A stretch of 63,144 nt of DNA from Bacillota bacterium (GCA_023454175.1 JAEXRW010000001.1:1-63144); one strand, 5' to 3'. Positions 42,589-51,227 are shown, numbered from the stretch's first letter. The notes: generated by a model from the letters alone, not told the origin. Program-made: numbers and translations.

Positions 42589-43551
42589 TTATTGGATGAC
42601 CAGGTACACCAGCGTCTGGTTCACCAGCTGGTAGGCGATCTCGCCGAAGGTGATGGGGCCGAAGAACGACTGGATCTTTTTGCCCTCCAGTTCCCCGTAG
42701 AGGAAATTCAGGATGCAGTTGCAGGAAAAGACCGATCCGTCCCCGTCCAGTTCCTTCAGCCTGCGCTTGAATTCCTTCGCGTAATCCTTCATCGGCGCCG
42801 CGAGCCGGTATTTGATCCCCTTGAATACCGGGGCGTAGAAATGCACCACGTCCCCCTCCATCTGCTTGAAGGATACGTTCACGCCCACCCCGCCGTATTC
42901 GCCGATGAGCGGGAGCTTGGTGTCCACGCCGTTTTCCGCGATATAGGCTGCGAGGGATACCTCCTTGCGGTTGACGAAGCATTGGGTAGCGGAAAAGGAA
43001 TCCTCCGGGAATTCGATCACGGGGCTCTTGCTGTCGGGCTCGAAGATATTCACGATGCCCACCGAGGCGATCTTGTCCTGCGGCAGCTCCACGTGCATCA
43101 CCATGGCTTTGGCGCTGCTGGCCTTGCCCGTTTTTCCGTTCACCGTCACGGGTACCTGGCCCGGGACAGATAGGTTCACGCCCGAGACCCAGCCGATGAT
43201 GTTTTTCAGGAACATGTCTGTAAACCCGGCTGCGTTTTTGGCGTACGTCTTGTGCACCTCGCTGTCAAAGGGCAGGATGATGAGGGAAAACCCGTTTTCA
43301 TACGCGTCCTTCGTGATCCTGTGGATATCCTTTTCATCGTATTCGGCTATTTTGCATACCGGATAGGGGATCTCGCTGACGAAAAGGATGTCGTTTGCCA
43401 CCTTGCCGCCGGTGCTGTCCATGAAATATTCGGTGGAGCCGCCGATCCAGTTGCCCTTCGGCAGTTTCCCCAACAGGTCCGCGCTGCCCGCGATGTGGAG
43501 CCATTTGCCGGATTCGATGGCTTTTGCGGCGTCGCTCAATGTCATAAGCAT
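42589..43551 (-). CDS. FIST-like sensor-domain protein (DUF6976 type)
   Basis: A 320-residue soluble protein. The N-terminal GGSTEYFM and DILFVSEIPY and the C-terminal SVFSCNCILNFLYGELEGKKIQ, FGPITFGEIAYQ resemble FIST N and C domains, which bind small ligands in signalling proteins. I recall this particular group as DUF6976. AGGAGGAG precedes the start. It is 13 bp downstream of a 71-residue gene on the same strand, probably one operon. Confidence 0.65.
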   Translation of the reverse strand: MLMTLSDAAKAIESGKWLHIAGSADLLGKLPKGNWIGGSTEYFMDSTGGKVANDILFVSEIPYPVCKIAEYDEKDIHRITKDAYENGFSLIILPFDSEVHKTYAKNAAGFTDMFLKNIIGWVSGVNLSVPGQVPVTVNGKTGKASSAKAMVMHVELPQDKIASVGIVNIFEPDSKSPVIEFPEDSFSATQCFVNRKEVSLAAYIAENGVDTKLPLIGEYGGVGVNVSFKQMEGDVVHFYAPVFKGIKYRLAAPMKDYAKEFKRRLKELDGDGSVFSCNCILNFLYGELEGKKIQSFFGPITFGEIAYQLVNQTLVYLVIQ

Positions 43552-43564
43552 AAGTTCTCTCCTC

Positions 43565-43780
43565 CTATAGTTTGGTGATCGTGTCGTAGTCTTTGGCCAT
43601 GATGCATTCGTACTTGGACATAAAGGCGTTCATTTCATCCGTGCACTGCTGGATCACCGCATCCCCGGGATTTTTCTCATAAAGCCCCGTGAGCCTTGTC
43701 ACCAGCATGCTGAATCCCAGCTGGGTGAATTTGGGCTGCGATTTCAGGATCTTTTCGACCTGCGTTTTTGTGACAGTCAT
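43565..43780 (-). CDS. Small helical protein of unknown function
   Basis: A 71-residue, mostly helical soluble protein with a possible metal/thiol Cys pair (QQCTDEMNAF, KYECIMAKD). It is the first gene of the pair with the FIST-like protein. No family recognised. Confidence 0.6.
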   Translation of the reverse strand: MTVTKTQVEKILKSQPKFTQLGFSMLVTRLTGLYEKNPGDAVIQQCTDEMNAFMSKYECIMAKDYDTITKL

Positions 43781-44036
43781 ACCTTTCCCTCCATCTATTT
43801 AAATCAAATTGAATTTGACTTCGTTGTCATTTTCACGGTCCGGACTATGATTCAGTATCGTCATATATCGGCAGGTTCTTAACTACCGGTCAGAAATTAA
43901 CTTTGGAATAACCGGATGTCCTGTCCCAACGGATGCAAAGGCCGCATCATGGGAAAGTCCCGGCGGCCGCATGGTGTATAATAGTGCCGGGGCCTTATCC
44001 GTAGGGCGGGTATTCATATGCAGGGAGGCAAAGGGC

Positions 44037-44270
44037 ATGCAGGAAAAAAGCAGGATTCAACTGACCAAAGAGAAAAAGGATGAGATGGTGAAGGCCATCA
44101 AGTATTACTTCGAAAAGGAGCGGGACGAGGAGATCGGGGATTTGGCCGCAAACCTGATCTTGAATTTCATCACGCGGGAGCTAGCGCCCGAGTATTACAA
44201 CCAGGGCGTGTATGACGCCTACCGCTACATGCAGGACCGGTGCGAGGACCTGCTCGCCATCCAGATCTGA
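44037..44270 (+). CDS. DUF2164 family protein
   Basis: A 77-residue protein with the DUF2164 pattern IQLTKEKKDEMVKAIKYYFEKERDEEIGDLAANLILNF and the YNQGVYDAY motif. The family has no assigned function. A TATAAT box at 43977-43982 and GGGAGG precede the start at 44037. Confidence 0.88.
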   Translation: MQEKSRIQLTKEKKDEMVKAIKYYFEKERDEEIGDLAANLILNFITRELAPEYYNQGVYDAYRYMQDRCEDLLAIQI

Positions 44271-44290
44271 TCATTCCGTTAATATGCGTA

Positions 44291-44400
44291 GTAGGGTTGG
44301 CCCTGTGTGGCCAACCGGGCAATCCTCAATGGTAGGGTCGGCCCTGTGTGGCCGACCGTATGATCCACAATGCGTAGGGTCGGCCCAAATCGACCCGTCA
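44291..44400. repeat. Cluster of GGCC hairpin repeats
   Basis: Copies: GGTTGGCC-CTGTGT-GGCCAACC (44295-44316), GGTCGGCC-CTGTGT-GGCCGACC (44336-44357), and a variant GGGTCGGCCC-AAAT-CGACCC-GTCA-GGGTCG (44377-44400). Stem changes are compensatory between copies. Confidence 0.8.
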
Positions 44401-44451
44401 GGGTCGTATGTGGCTGCCCGGGCAGCCGCTTGGTGTTATCATTGTACATAA

Positions 44452-44487
44452 AAAACCGGAAGGCCTGTGAGGGGCCTCCCGGTTCTT
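44452..44487 (-). terminator. Terminator of the lipoprotein gene
   Basis: AACCGG-A-AGGCC pairs with GGCCT-C-CCGGTT, with A and T runs at the two ends. It lies just downstream of the minus-strand gene. Confidence 0.75.
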
Positions 44488-44512
44488 TTGATTTTGCTTT
44501 CAATGCGCGGTC

Positions 44513-45139
44513 TTATTTGAATTCGTCAGGGCTGGCGGGCAGGGTGAAAAGGTTGCCGTTTTCCACCTTGTACAGCGTGACTGTCCAGCCGTACAGGGTA
44601 TTGCCTTTTCTGTAAAATTTGAAGGCTTTCTCGGACTTGGTGTATGAAGTATCGGGCCCAAAGCAAAGCTCCGTACCGTACCAGTCCGTACCCGTCGCGT
44701 ACCGGAGCAGGTAGGTGCCCGATCCGACCTTGGCCTTCATGGTAGCGCCTGCGCGGACAAAGAATTCATAGGCTACCTCGCCCGTCTTGGAGTTAAACAG
44801 CTTGACATAGTAGTTTTCCGTGGAGCCTTTCTTCGTTTTCACATAAAACTTGTACTTTTTGCTCTTTTTCACGTGGTCTTTGACCAGGCCCGTTTTCGGC
44901 AATGTCTGCGGGGAGGGCAGCGGTGTGGGCGTTGCCGTCGGCGTGGGCGTAGGAGTGGGCTTCAGTGTCGGCGTTGGGGTGGCTGTGGGCTCTTCGGAAG
45001 GTACCACCACGGTTGCTTCGCCCGAGGGAACGGACGCCACGGTGGGGGTCGGCGCCATGCCGGCGGGGATGATCTCGATACACGCGGTGAAGGAAAAACA
45101 AACGATCAGGGCGAGTATGATGAGGGCCAGCTTTTTCAT
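44513..45139 (-). CDS. Lipoprotein with Thr/Pro stalk, unknown function
   Basis: A 208-residue lipoprotein with lipobox FTAC near residue 20, a long Thr/Pro stalk (about 35-80, TPTPTLKPTPTPTP-type) and a globular beta-rich domain of about 120 residues. That domain shows LFNSKTGEVAYEFFVRAGA, GSGTYLLRYATG and a Trp-Tyr-Gly motif. The start at 45139 follows from the signal peptide. No family recognised. Confidence 0.75.
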   Translation of the reverse strand: MKKLALIILALIVCFSFTACIEIIPAGMAPTPTVASVPSGEATVVVPSEEPTATPTPTLKPTPTPTPTATPTPLPSPQTLPKTGLVKDHVKKSKKYKFYVKTKKGSTENYYVKLFNSKTGEVAYEFFVRAGATMKAKVGSGTYLLRYATGTDWYGTELCFGPDTSYTKSEKAFKFYRKGNTLYGWTVTLYKVENGNLFTLPASPDEFK

Positions 45140-45240
45140 TTGTGACGACCTGCCTTTCAACCATATCATAACTCCGGGAAATATGGGAGTCAACGGGAAA
45201 TAATACATACACGACCATTTTTGTATACCTGCAACAGGCG

Positions 45241-45269
45241 TTGTGCCGGGGGAAGTCAGGCGGTATAAT
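45241..45269 (+). promoter_or_regulatory. Promoter of the Nei-like gene
   Basis: TTGTGC, 17 bp, TATAAT, 48 bp before the start codon. Confidence 0.7.
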
Positions 45270-45317
45270 GGGAGTGGCATAATCTGCCTTTCATCCGTTC
45301 AAAAGGAGGCTGTTCCC

Positions 45318-46148
45318 ATGTACGAGATACCCGAAGCTCTGAATGTATCCAGGCAGCTCAATACCCTCCTGCCGGGCAAGGTCATATCCGATGTGGCCGC
45401 GGGGCAGACGCCGCATAAGCTGGCGTGGTACTACGGTCAGCCCGAGGGGTATCAGGCGCTGCTTTCCGGCAAAAGGCTGGGGCAGGCCAAAGCGTTCGGC
45501 GGATTCATCGAGCTGGAAGCGGGTGACGCTGCCATCCTGCTGGGCGAGGGTGTGAACATCCGTTACCATGCCCCGGGCGAGGCCAGGCCCGCCAAACACC
45601 AGCTGCTCATTGAGTTTGAAGACGGCAGCGCCCTTTCCTGCGCCATCCAGATGTACGGGGGCATGGGGGCGTACAGGGCAGGGACTTTGGATAATAAATA
45701 CTACCTGGTCGCGAAGGGGAAGCCCTCCCCGCTGTCTGATGGATTCGATCGGGCTTATTTCGACTCGCTCCTGCATGCGGATGGGATGGAAAAGCTGGCG
45801 GCGAAGGCCTTCCTGGCTACGGAGCAGCGGGTTCCGGGGCTGGGCAACGGCGTCCTGCAGGATATCCTGTATAACGCGAAGCTGCACCCCAAACGGAAGG
45901 TCGGGTGGTTGTCTGCGTCGGAGAAGGACGCCTTGTATGATTCCGTCAGGGACACGCTGGCGGAGATGGCTGCGCTGGGCGGCAGGGATACCGAGCGGGA
46001 TCTTTTCGGGTGCGCGGGGGGCTATATTACGAAGCTCAGTAAAAATACCGCAGGCAAGCCCTGCCCCGTATGCGGCGGGGATATCGTGAAGGAGGCCTAC
46101 ATGGGCGGCAGCGTCTACTACTGCACAGGCTGCCAGAAGCTTGAATAG
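45318..46148 (+). CDS. Fpg/Nei-family DNA glycosylase-like protein without Pro2
   Basis: A 276-residue base-excision-repair family protein. It has the helix-two-turn-helix stretch QRVPGLGNGVLQDILYNA and a C-terminal zinc finger (CPVCGG to YYCTGC). The N-terminus is MYEIPEAL, so the Pro2 that acts as the catalytic imino nucleophile in MutM/Nei is absent, though a Pro-Glu pair lies at 5-6. The start is fixed by AAAAGGAGG. It may use another nucleophile or only bind DNA. Confidence 0.85.
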   Translation: MYEIPEALNVSRQLNTLLPGKVISDVAAGQTPHKLAWYYGQPEGYQALLSGKRLGQAKAFGGFIELEAGDAAILLGEGVNIRYHAPGEARPAKHQLLIEFEDGSALSCAIQMYGGMGAYRAGTLDNKYYLVAKGKPSPLSDGFDRAYFDSLLHADGMEKLAAKAFLATEQRVPGLGNGVLQDILYNAKLHPKRKVGWLSASEKDALYDSVRDTLAEMAALGGRDTERDLFGCAGGYITKLSKNTAGKPCPVCGGDIVKEAYMGGSVYYCTGCQKLE

Positions 46149-46161
46149 GGGGGTCATAGCA

Positions 46162-47304
46162 ATGCGGAGAATTGTTGCCATATGCGTGATGATCCTGCTC
46201 ACCCTGCTTTCAGGATGCACGGAAGTTCCGGTGGATCCATCGTCGGAGCCTCTGTCTGTGTCCATACAGCCTTCCCCGGTTTCAACGTCGGCCCAAACGC
46301 CGATCGTATCGCCTGCCCTCACGCCCGTTGCATATACGCTGGAGGAGATTGGCGCCTTCTTCGGCATGGGGAAGGATGCGCTTCTGGCAGAGTGGGGCCA
46401 TGGCGCCCAGCCATTCTGCACCACTAACGAAGGGTACTGGTACAGCAGCGTTTACCGCAGTGCGGACGGCGCCTTCACGGCCGGGTTTTACGATGGCAGC
46501 GAAAAAGAGGGCCTGCTCTGCATGCTCTTCGGGATCGGCAGGGGGCTGCAGGGGCTGCAGCCTGAGATGCGCTTTGCCGATATCCAGGGGGTGCTGGGAA
46601 AGGGGGATATGACCGGGACCTGGCGGGGAAGCCCGCAGGACGCCTGCTACAGCCTGGCCTATGAACAAAACGGTTTCACCGTGGAATTCCTCTCGGGGAA
46701 AGCGGACGGGGCGGGTTGGCGCATGGAATGCTGGAAGGCCCGCAAGGGCGGCAAACCGGTTGATCCCAAGCCGTTCACCAGCCAGTACCCGGAGCTGAAG
46801 GCAGACTCCGAGGTACTGAAAAACGGGATCACGCTGGGGGATATATACGAAGTGGCGGGGCTGAACCAGTACGAGCTGATGAAACGAATGGGGGCTCCCG
46901 ATGAAGTTGGGGCAGGCGGCGAAGATGGCCATGCAGACTGTTGCACATACAAGGAAGCAGGGCTGATAACTGAATTTTACGCTCAGACAGCGCGGACGTT
47001 TGACGAGGCGGCGGAATCGGGCATTGATAGTATTACGCCTGAAGACTATGAAGCACTGATCCTGAACGGCATCAAATCTGCTGTGGATTTTGATCAGATA
47101 GAGGAGTGCCTAGGGGAGGGTCAGAGAACAGAGGATGAAGCATATCAGCACGGGGATTTGGAGGAGCCGGAGGAGCCTGTTCCATATTACAGCCTTTCTT
47201 ATTCCTTTGATACTTTTGAGCTGGACTTCGGTTCTTGGGAAAAAGACGGTACGGATTGGGATATGACCATCCACCCTGTTGAAAATGATCCGATCTATAA
47301 TTAA
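46162..47304 (+). CDS. Lipoprotein with SmpA-like repeats, unknown function
   Basis: A 380-residue lipoprotein with lipobox LSGC near 20-23 and a Pro/Ser/Thr stalk. It holds up to three related segments of the type LEEIGAFFGMGKDALLAEWG, YEVAGLNQYELMKRMGAP and FDQIEECLGEG, each followed by beta strands. That arrangement is reminiscent of SmpA/OmlA (BamE-like) modules, but this is an impression. It follows the Nei-like gene by 13 bp. Confidence 0.7.
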   Translation: MRRIVAICVMILLTLLSGCTEVPVDPSSEPLSVSIQPSPVSTSAQTPIVSPALTPVAYTLEEIGAFFGMGKDALLAEWGHGAQPFCTTNEGYWYSSVYRSADGAFTAGFYDGSEKEGLLCMLFGIGRGLQGLQPEMRFADIQGVLGKGDMTGTWRGSPQDACYSLAYEQNGFTVEFLSGKADGAGWRMECWKARKGGKPVDPKPFTSQYPELKADSEVLKNGITLGDIYEVAGLNQYELMKRMGAPDEVGAGGEDGHADCCTYKEAGLITEFYAQTARTFDEAAESGIDSITPEDYEALILNGIKSAVDFDQIEECLGEGQRTEDEAYQHGDLEEPEEPVPYYSLSYSFDTFELDFGSWEKDGTDWDMTIHPVENDPIYN

Positions 47305-47333
47305 AATGATCGATCTTTGGAGGGATACTATCA

Positions 47334-47753
47334 ATGGACGAAATACCGATGTTTGAACGGATCGAGGAGATGTACATCTCCAATGCCGCGTATGCGCGCA
47401 AGCCCGTGCGGCAGGATGTCAGCCTGGTCACCTCGGATATTTACCATATCGAGGACGTGGCCGGGGAGACGGTGGGCATCAATATCACGCGGGAGGTCTA
47501 TTTTCAGCCCGAGGGGAATTTTGATATATCCGTCACGGCGCACGTCACGCTGCGCTTCCATAGCGGCCTGCCCAGTTGGCCCATGCGCAGGGAGGTGGAG
47601 GATACGGTGCAGAAAATAGCCCCTGCCCTCTTCCAGATGCCCATGGCGAAAATATCCCTGCTGGTGGCGGAGCTTACGGGTGCGGGCGGGCACATGCCCC
47701 TCATCACCCCGCCGTCCTTCCAGGGCGTGAACGCGGATGGGGGCGGGCTGTAA
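47334..47753 (+). CDS. SecB-like small protein (tentative)
   Basis: A 139-residue protein with a long beta-rich centre (EGNFDISVTAHVTLRFHSG) and a C-terminal helix followed by GGHMPLITPPSF. This order resembles SecB-fold chaperones, where an antiparallel sheet precedes FPP..L.P.NF. Overall identity is too low to be sure, and an unknown family is equally possible. GGAGGG precedes the ATG. Confidence 0.6.
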   Translation: MDEIPMFERIEEMYISNAAYARKPVRQDVSLVTSDIYHIEDVAGETVGINITREVYFQPEGNFDISVTAHVTLRFHSGLPSWPMRREVEDTVQKIAPALFQMPMAKISLLVAELTGAGGHMPLITPPSFQGVNADGGGL

Positions 47754-47814
47754 GAGCCGTTTCTATACTTAATCTTGTTTATAGAAGTCCGGGCATTATT
47801 ACGGGGGGTAATCC

Positions 47815-48624
47815 ATGAAGACCAATACAAAATACAAATTGCTCATGTGGGGCATCGTCATCGGGGGAGCAGGCATTGCCACGCTGTTGTTCCTGCTCGT
47901 ATTTGGGCCCCTCATCCCGAACGGTTTTTCGTTTCTGATCTATGCTGCGATGGTCTTCGGCGCAGTTTTCCTGATGCTTCATGTCGGCAAGGTTTATTCG
48001 CGCCATATTACGAAAAGAATTAATGACATTCTGGATGAAGAATGTGACCCGGAGAAATATCTCGCAGCGGCCAGGGACCTCTGGGGAAAATCCGAAGGCA
48101 GCGGCAGGATATCCTATCAGTTATATTTGGTCAATGGGCTTATCTTTAATGGGCAGTATCAGGAAGCAAAGGATATACTGGAAACTGTAACGAAATTCCC
48201 CGACAGTCCTTACGGTAAACAACTGAAAGCCGGATATTTATACGGTCTTTTCAATATCGCCATGCTGCAAGAGGAAGCAGAGAAGGTTGAGGCATATTTT
48301 AAGGAATATGTCCGTTCTCTGGACGAAATCAAATATGAAAACGAAAGAAACAGGCAGGCATACGAAAGGTCTGTCCTCATGGGAAGAACAGCCCTGAATG
48401 TAAAAGAGGGCATTTATGACGATGCGGAAGAAACTTATTTGAGATGTTTTAAAGAAGCTGATAAAAAACTAACGAGGATAGAGAGCCGATATGGTCTCGG
48501 CAAGATATATTTGCACTTCAAGCGGTACGATGAAGCCAAAGACGCATTCAACTATGTGATCGAAAACGGGAACAAGCTGCATGCCGTCACACTGGCGAAA
48601 GAACAGCTTGCAAAGATAGGCTGA
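47815..48624 (+). CDS. Membrane TPR-repeat protein
   Basis: A 269-residue protein with two N-terminal membrane helices (about 8-28 and 37-55) and a helical cytoplasmic part with TPR-like units (about 75-265, for example YQLYLVNGLIFNGQYQEAKDIL and IYLHFKRYDEAKDAF). It is probably a protein-protein interaction module. GC is lower than in neighbouring genes. Confidence 0.8.
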   Translation: MKTNTKYKLLMWGIVIGGAGIATLLFLLVFGPLIPNGFSFLIYAAMVFGAVFLMLHVGKVYSRHITKRINDILDEECDPEKYLAAARDLWGKSEGSGRISYQLYLVNGLIFNGQYQEAKDILETVTKFPDSPYGKQLKAGYLYGLFNIAMLQEEAEKVEAYFKEYVRSLDEIKYENERNRQAYERSVLMGRTALNVKEGIYDDAEETYLRCFKEADKKLTRIESRYGLGKIYLHFKRYDEAKDAFNYVIENGNKLHAVTLAKEQLAKIG

Positions 48625-48643
48625 ACATCGATGAAATATGCGA

Positions 48644-48678
48644 GGGCGGGGATCCAGTGTTTCCCGCCCTGTTTTTTT
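48644..48678 (+). terminator. Terminator of the TPR gene
   Basis: GGGCGGG and CCCGCCC with a 12-base loop, followed by TG and seven T. Confidence 0.88.
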
Positions 48679-48747
48679 CGGTAAAATAGCGTTGGCGTCA
48701 TTCAAAACCGTTTGTTCGTGCGTTCTATAGTTGAAGGCGGTGAAAAG

Positions 48748-49287
48748 GTGGGCGGCGAGGAACTGGACAGATGGATCTCCCTTTCGGCCGGAGGGGATAT
48801 CGATGCCCTGAAAAGGCTCTACGAGGCGCTTCGGAGCCCTGTTTTCCTGCTGGCAAAAACGCTGCTGGGCGATGCGGCGCTCGCCGAGGACATCCTGCAG
48901 GAGACGTTCATCCGGGTTTACGAGCATGCGCGTACCTACCGGCCGGGCACGCATCCGAAAGCCTGGGTGATGCGCATCGCGAGGAACCTGGCCATCTCCG
49001 CCCTTCGGAAACGCAGGTGGGAAAAACCGGCGGAAGAAGCCGTTATCGATGCCGCGGCCTGTGTACCGCCCGATGCCCTCGCGCTGGACGAGGCGCTCGG
49101 CACGTTGGGCAGGATGGAACGGCAGATCGTGGTGCTGGGCGTGGTGGCGGATCTGACGCACCGGGAGATCGCACAGGTGCTCTCCATCCCCTATGGCAGT
49201 GTATCCTTCCGTCATAAAAAGGCGATGGAAAAGCTCAGGGTCTATTATACATCCTGCGAAAAGGAGGACCCGCGTAATGCAAGATGA
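48748..49287 (+). CDS. ECF RNA polymerase sigma factor (module 1)
   Basis: A 179-residue extracytoplasmic-function sigma factor. Region 2 contains LAEDILQETFIRVYEHARTY and region 4 contains LTHREIAQVLSIPYGSVSFRHKKAMEKL. The start is uncertain: in-frame TTG 48712, GTG 48718 and GTG 48748 exist, and the last is chosen for family length. It overlaps the next gene by 11 bp, the usual sigma/anti-sigma arrangement. Confidence 0.92.
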   Translation: MGGEELDRWISLSAGGDIDALKRLYEALRSPVFLLAKTLLGDAALAEDILQETFIRVYEHARTYRPGTHPKAWVMRIARNLAISALRKRRWEKPAEEAVIDAAACVPPDALALDEALGTLGRMERQIVVLGVVADLTHREIAQVLSIPYGSVSFRHKKAMEKLRVYYTSCEKEDPRNAR

Positions 49288-50122
49288 AGATAAAAAAATA
49301 GAAAAGCGCATCCGGGAGGCTGCCGCAGGGCAGGCGCCCGAGGTGTGGGACCGTATCGAAAGGAGAATCCGGCAAATGGATAATAAACCTCAAACCAACA
49401 GGTGGAAACTGCCTGTGATCATATCTTCTGCCGCGTGCCTGGTGGCTGCGGTAGTGCTCGTCAGCGTGTTTGCCTTCGGCAGGCCAAACCCCGGCCCGAT
49501 AGCCATCAACCCCAGTCCCATTGTGACCGCGCCATCATCGGCCACCCCCTCCACCCAACCCTCCGCCTCGCCTGTGGGGACGTCGGCTGCGGCGCAGGTG
49601 CGCACGCCCGTCCCCTTCAGCACCGGCACGGCGCTCCAGCCCGTCCAGGGGCCAAATATGGATATCCGTTTCTATGAGACGCTGAAGGAAATGGTCTCCT
49701 ACCGGGACTGCACAGACGTCGTCTACCTGAAGTATAAAAAGGAGCTGGGCGCGAAGGCGGCCGCGTGGGACAAAAACAGGCTCTACACCTATTACGAGAT
49801 GGAAGTCGTGAAGTCTTTCAAGGGCGGTCTGAAGGTCGGCGATACTGTCGAAGTGAAGACCACGGGCGGCGCGAATGAAAATGTATGGATCGAGGATAAT
49901 TTCGTGGAGCGCTTCACCCGGGACTTCGATTACGTCCTTTTCCTCAATGCCTTGAATGAGGACGGCAGGGACCTGTACCAGCTGGTATCCCCGCTGCAGG
50001 GGTATGTGCCCGTGCAGGGCGGCCAGGTGAGCCTGAATACCAGGATCGAGAGCAACGGGCTTTTCAAGCAGGGCGAGGATGTTGAAGCATTGTTTTCCCG
50101 GATCGAAGACGCTGTGAAGTAA
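49277..50122 (+). CDS. Membrane anti-sigma-like protein with extracellular domain
   Basis: A 281-residue partner of the sigma factor, starting behind AAGGAGG at 49261-49267. A short charged cytoplasmic part (1-45), one membrane helix (about 50-70), a Ser/Thr/Pro linker (about 75-115) and an extracellular beta domain follow. There is no HxxxCxxC zinc motif, so it is not a classic ZAS anti-sigma. The extracellular part (VVKSFKGGLKVGDTVEVKTTGG) resembles that of the lipoprotein at 54903. Confidence 0.8.
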   Translation: MQDEDKKIEKRIREAAAGQAPEVWDRIERRIRQMDNKPQTNRWKLPVIISSAACLVAAVVLVSVFAFGRPNPGPIAINPSPIVTAPSSATPSTQPSASPVGTSAAAQVRTPVPFSTGTALQPVQGPNMDIRFYETLKEMVSYRDCTDVVYLKYKKELGAKAAAWDKNRLYTYYEMEVVKSFKGGLKVGDTVEVKTTGGANENVWIEDNFVERFTRDFDYVLFLNALNEDGRDLYQLVSPLQGYVPVQGGQVSLNTRIESNGLFKQGEDVEALFSRIEDAVK

Positions 50123-50165
50123 GACGATCAATCAAAGAACAAACCAAAGCAAAAGCAAACGAAAG

Positions 50166-50207
50166 CCTGCGGGATGCATGAAGCATGCAAAACGCAGTCT
50201 TTTTTTT
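50166..50207 (+). terminator. Terminator of ECF module 1
   Basis: A CTGCG/CGCAG stem with an inner GCATG-AA-GCATGC hairpin, followed by TCTTTTTTTT. Confidence 0.75.
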
Positions 50208-50244
50208 CAGCAAAAAAAGTAAGAAGAAAATTGCATTTACTATA

Positions 50245-50273
50245 TTGCATAGCAAGATACCTTGTGTTATAAT
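50245..50273 (+). promoter_or_regulatory. Promoter of the DUF2807 lipoprotein
   Basis: TTGCAT, 17 bp, TATAAT, 79 bp before the start codon. Confidence 0.7.
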
Positions 50274-50352
50274 CCATCCGTAAACAGCAGATTTGCACAA
50301 ATCACATTGGACGAGAGTAATTTTAAATTTATATATTTGGAGGATTTTTATC

Positions 50353-51114
50353 ATGAAAAAGGCACTTATCACCATCGCGGCTGTACTGGCGGTACTGGTC
50401 CTGAGCGTGGGCCTCACCGGATGCCTGAACATCCAGCTCGGCGGAGGCAACGGCCTCAGCGTCACGGGCAACGGGCAGCTGGGCACCAAGGACATCCCCC
50501 TCACCGGCGCGGTGAAGGGCGCGCGGACCGAGACCAGCATCAATATCGTGCTGGATGCTGCGCTGGAAGGCAAAGCCGTGCTCGAAGGCGAGGCCAATAT
50601 TCTGGAGCTCGTCACGGTGAACCAAACAGCGGGCGTGGTCACGGTAAATTACAAGCCCAATACCATGATCTTCTGCACACGTCCCGTCACACTGCGCGTG
50701 CCCCTCGTCCAGGGCGGGCTTCTGGAAACGACCTCGAGCGGGAGCGTCAGCATCGCGGGCAGTGACGTGCTCAAAGGGGATGCTTTCGAACTGCGCACCA
50801 ATAGCTCGGGCAGCATCACCGTGCGCCTGGAGACTAAAGACCTTCGTGCCACGTCCACCAGCAGCGGCAATATCAATGTGATGGGCTCGGCGGACAAGGC
50901 GGATATCGACCTTTCCAGCTCGGGCAGCTTCGAAGGGTTTGATTGCAAGATGCAGTCGGCGCATGTGACTCTGTCCAGCAGCGGGAGTGCGCAGGTAAAT
51001 GTAGCCGCCTCCCTCACGGGGAATATCTCCAGCTCGGGCAATATCGTGTACGAAGGGGATCCGGCCAACGTCAATGTATCCGACAGCTCCAGCGGGAAAG
51101 CGTTCCACAGGTAA
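50353..51114 (+). CDS. DUF2807 (head-GIN domain) lipoprotein
   Basis: A 253-residue lipoprotein with lipobox LTGC near 20-23 and a right-handed repeated-strand domain rich in SSGS turns (TTSSGSVSIAG, TNSSGSITVRL, STSSGNINVMG), the hallmark of DUF2807/DUF4097-type beta-helices. It is cell-surface attached; no ligand is known. TTGGAGG precedes the ATG. Confidence 0.88.
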   Translation: MKKALITIAAVLAVLVLSVGLTGCLNIQLGGGNGLSVTGNGQLGTKDIPLTGAVKGARTETSINIVLDAALEGKAVLEGEANILELVTVNQTAGVVTVNYKPNTMIFCTRPVTLRVPLVQGGLLETTSSGSVSIAGSDVLKGDAFELRTNSSGSITVRLETKDLRATSTSSGNINVMGSADKADIDLSSSGSFEGFDCKMQSAHVTLSSSGSAQVNVAASLTGNISSSGNIVYEGDPANVNVSDSSSGKAFHR

Positions 51115-51147
51115 TCAAACATAATTATCCTGTACAGTGAATGGCCG

Positions 51148-51177
51148 AAAGCCCTTGCTAAAAGCAGGGGCTTTTTT
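51148..51177 (+). terminator. Terminator of the DUF2807 gene
   Basis: AAGCCCTTGC, TAAAA, GCAGGGGCTT followed by T. Confidence 0.85.
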
Positions 51178-51227
51178 GCATGCTCACGCTTTTGGAATGA
51201 AATATGCAATTCGGCATAATATATATG

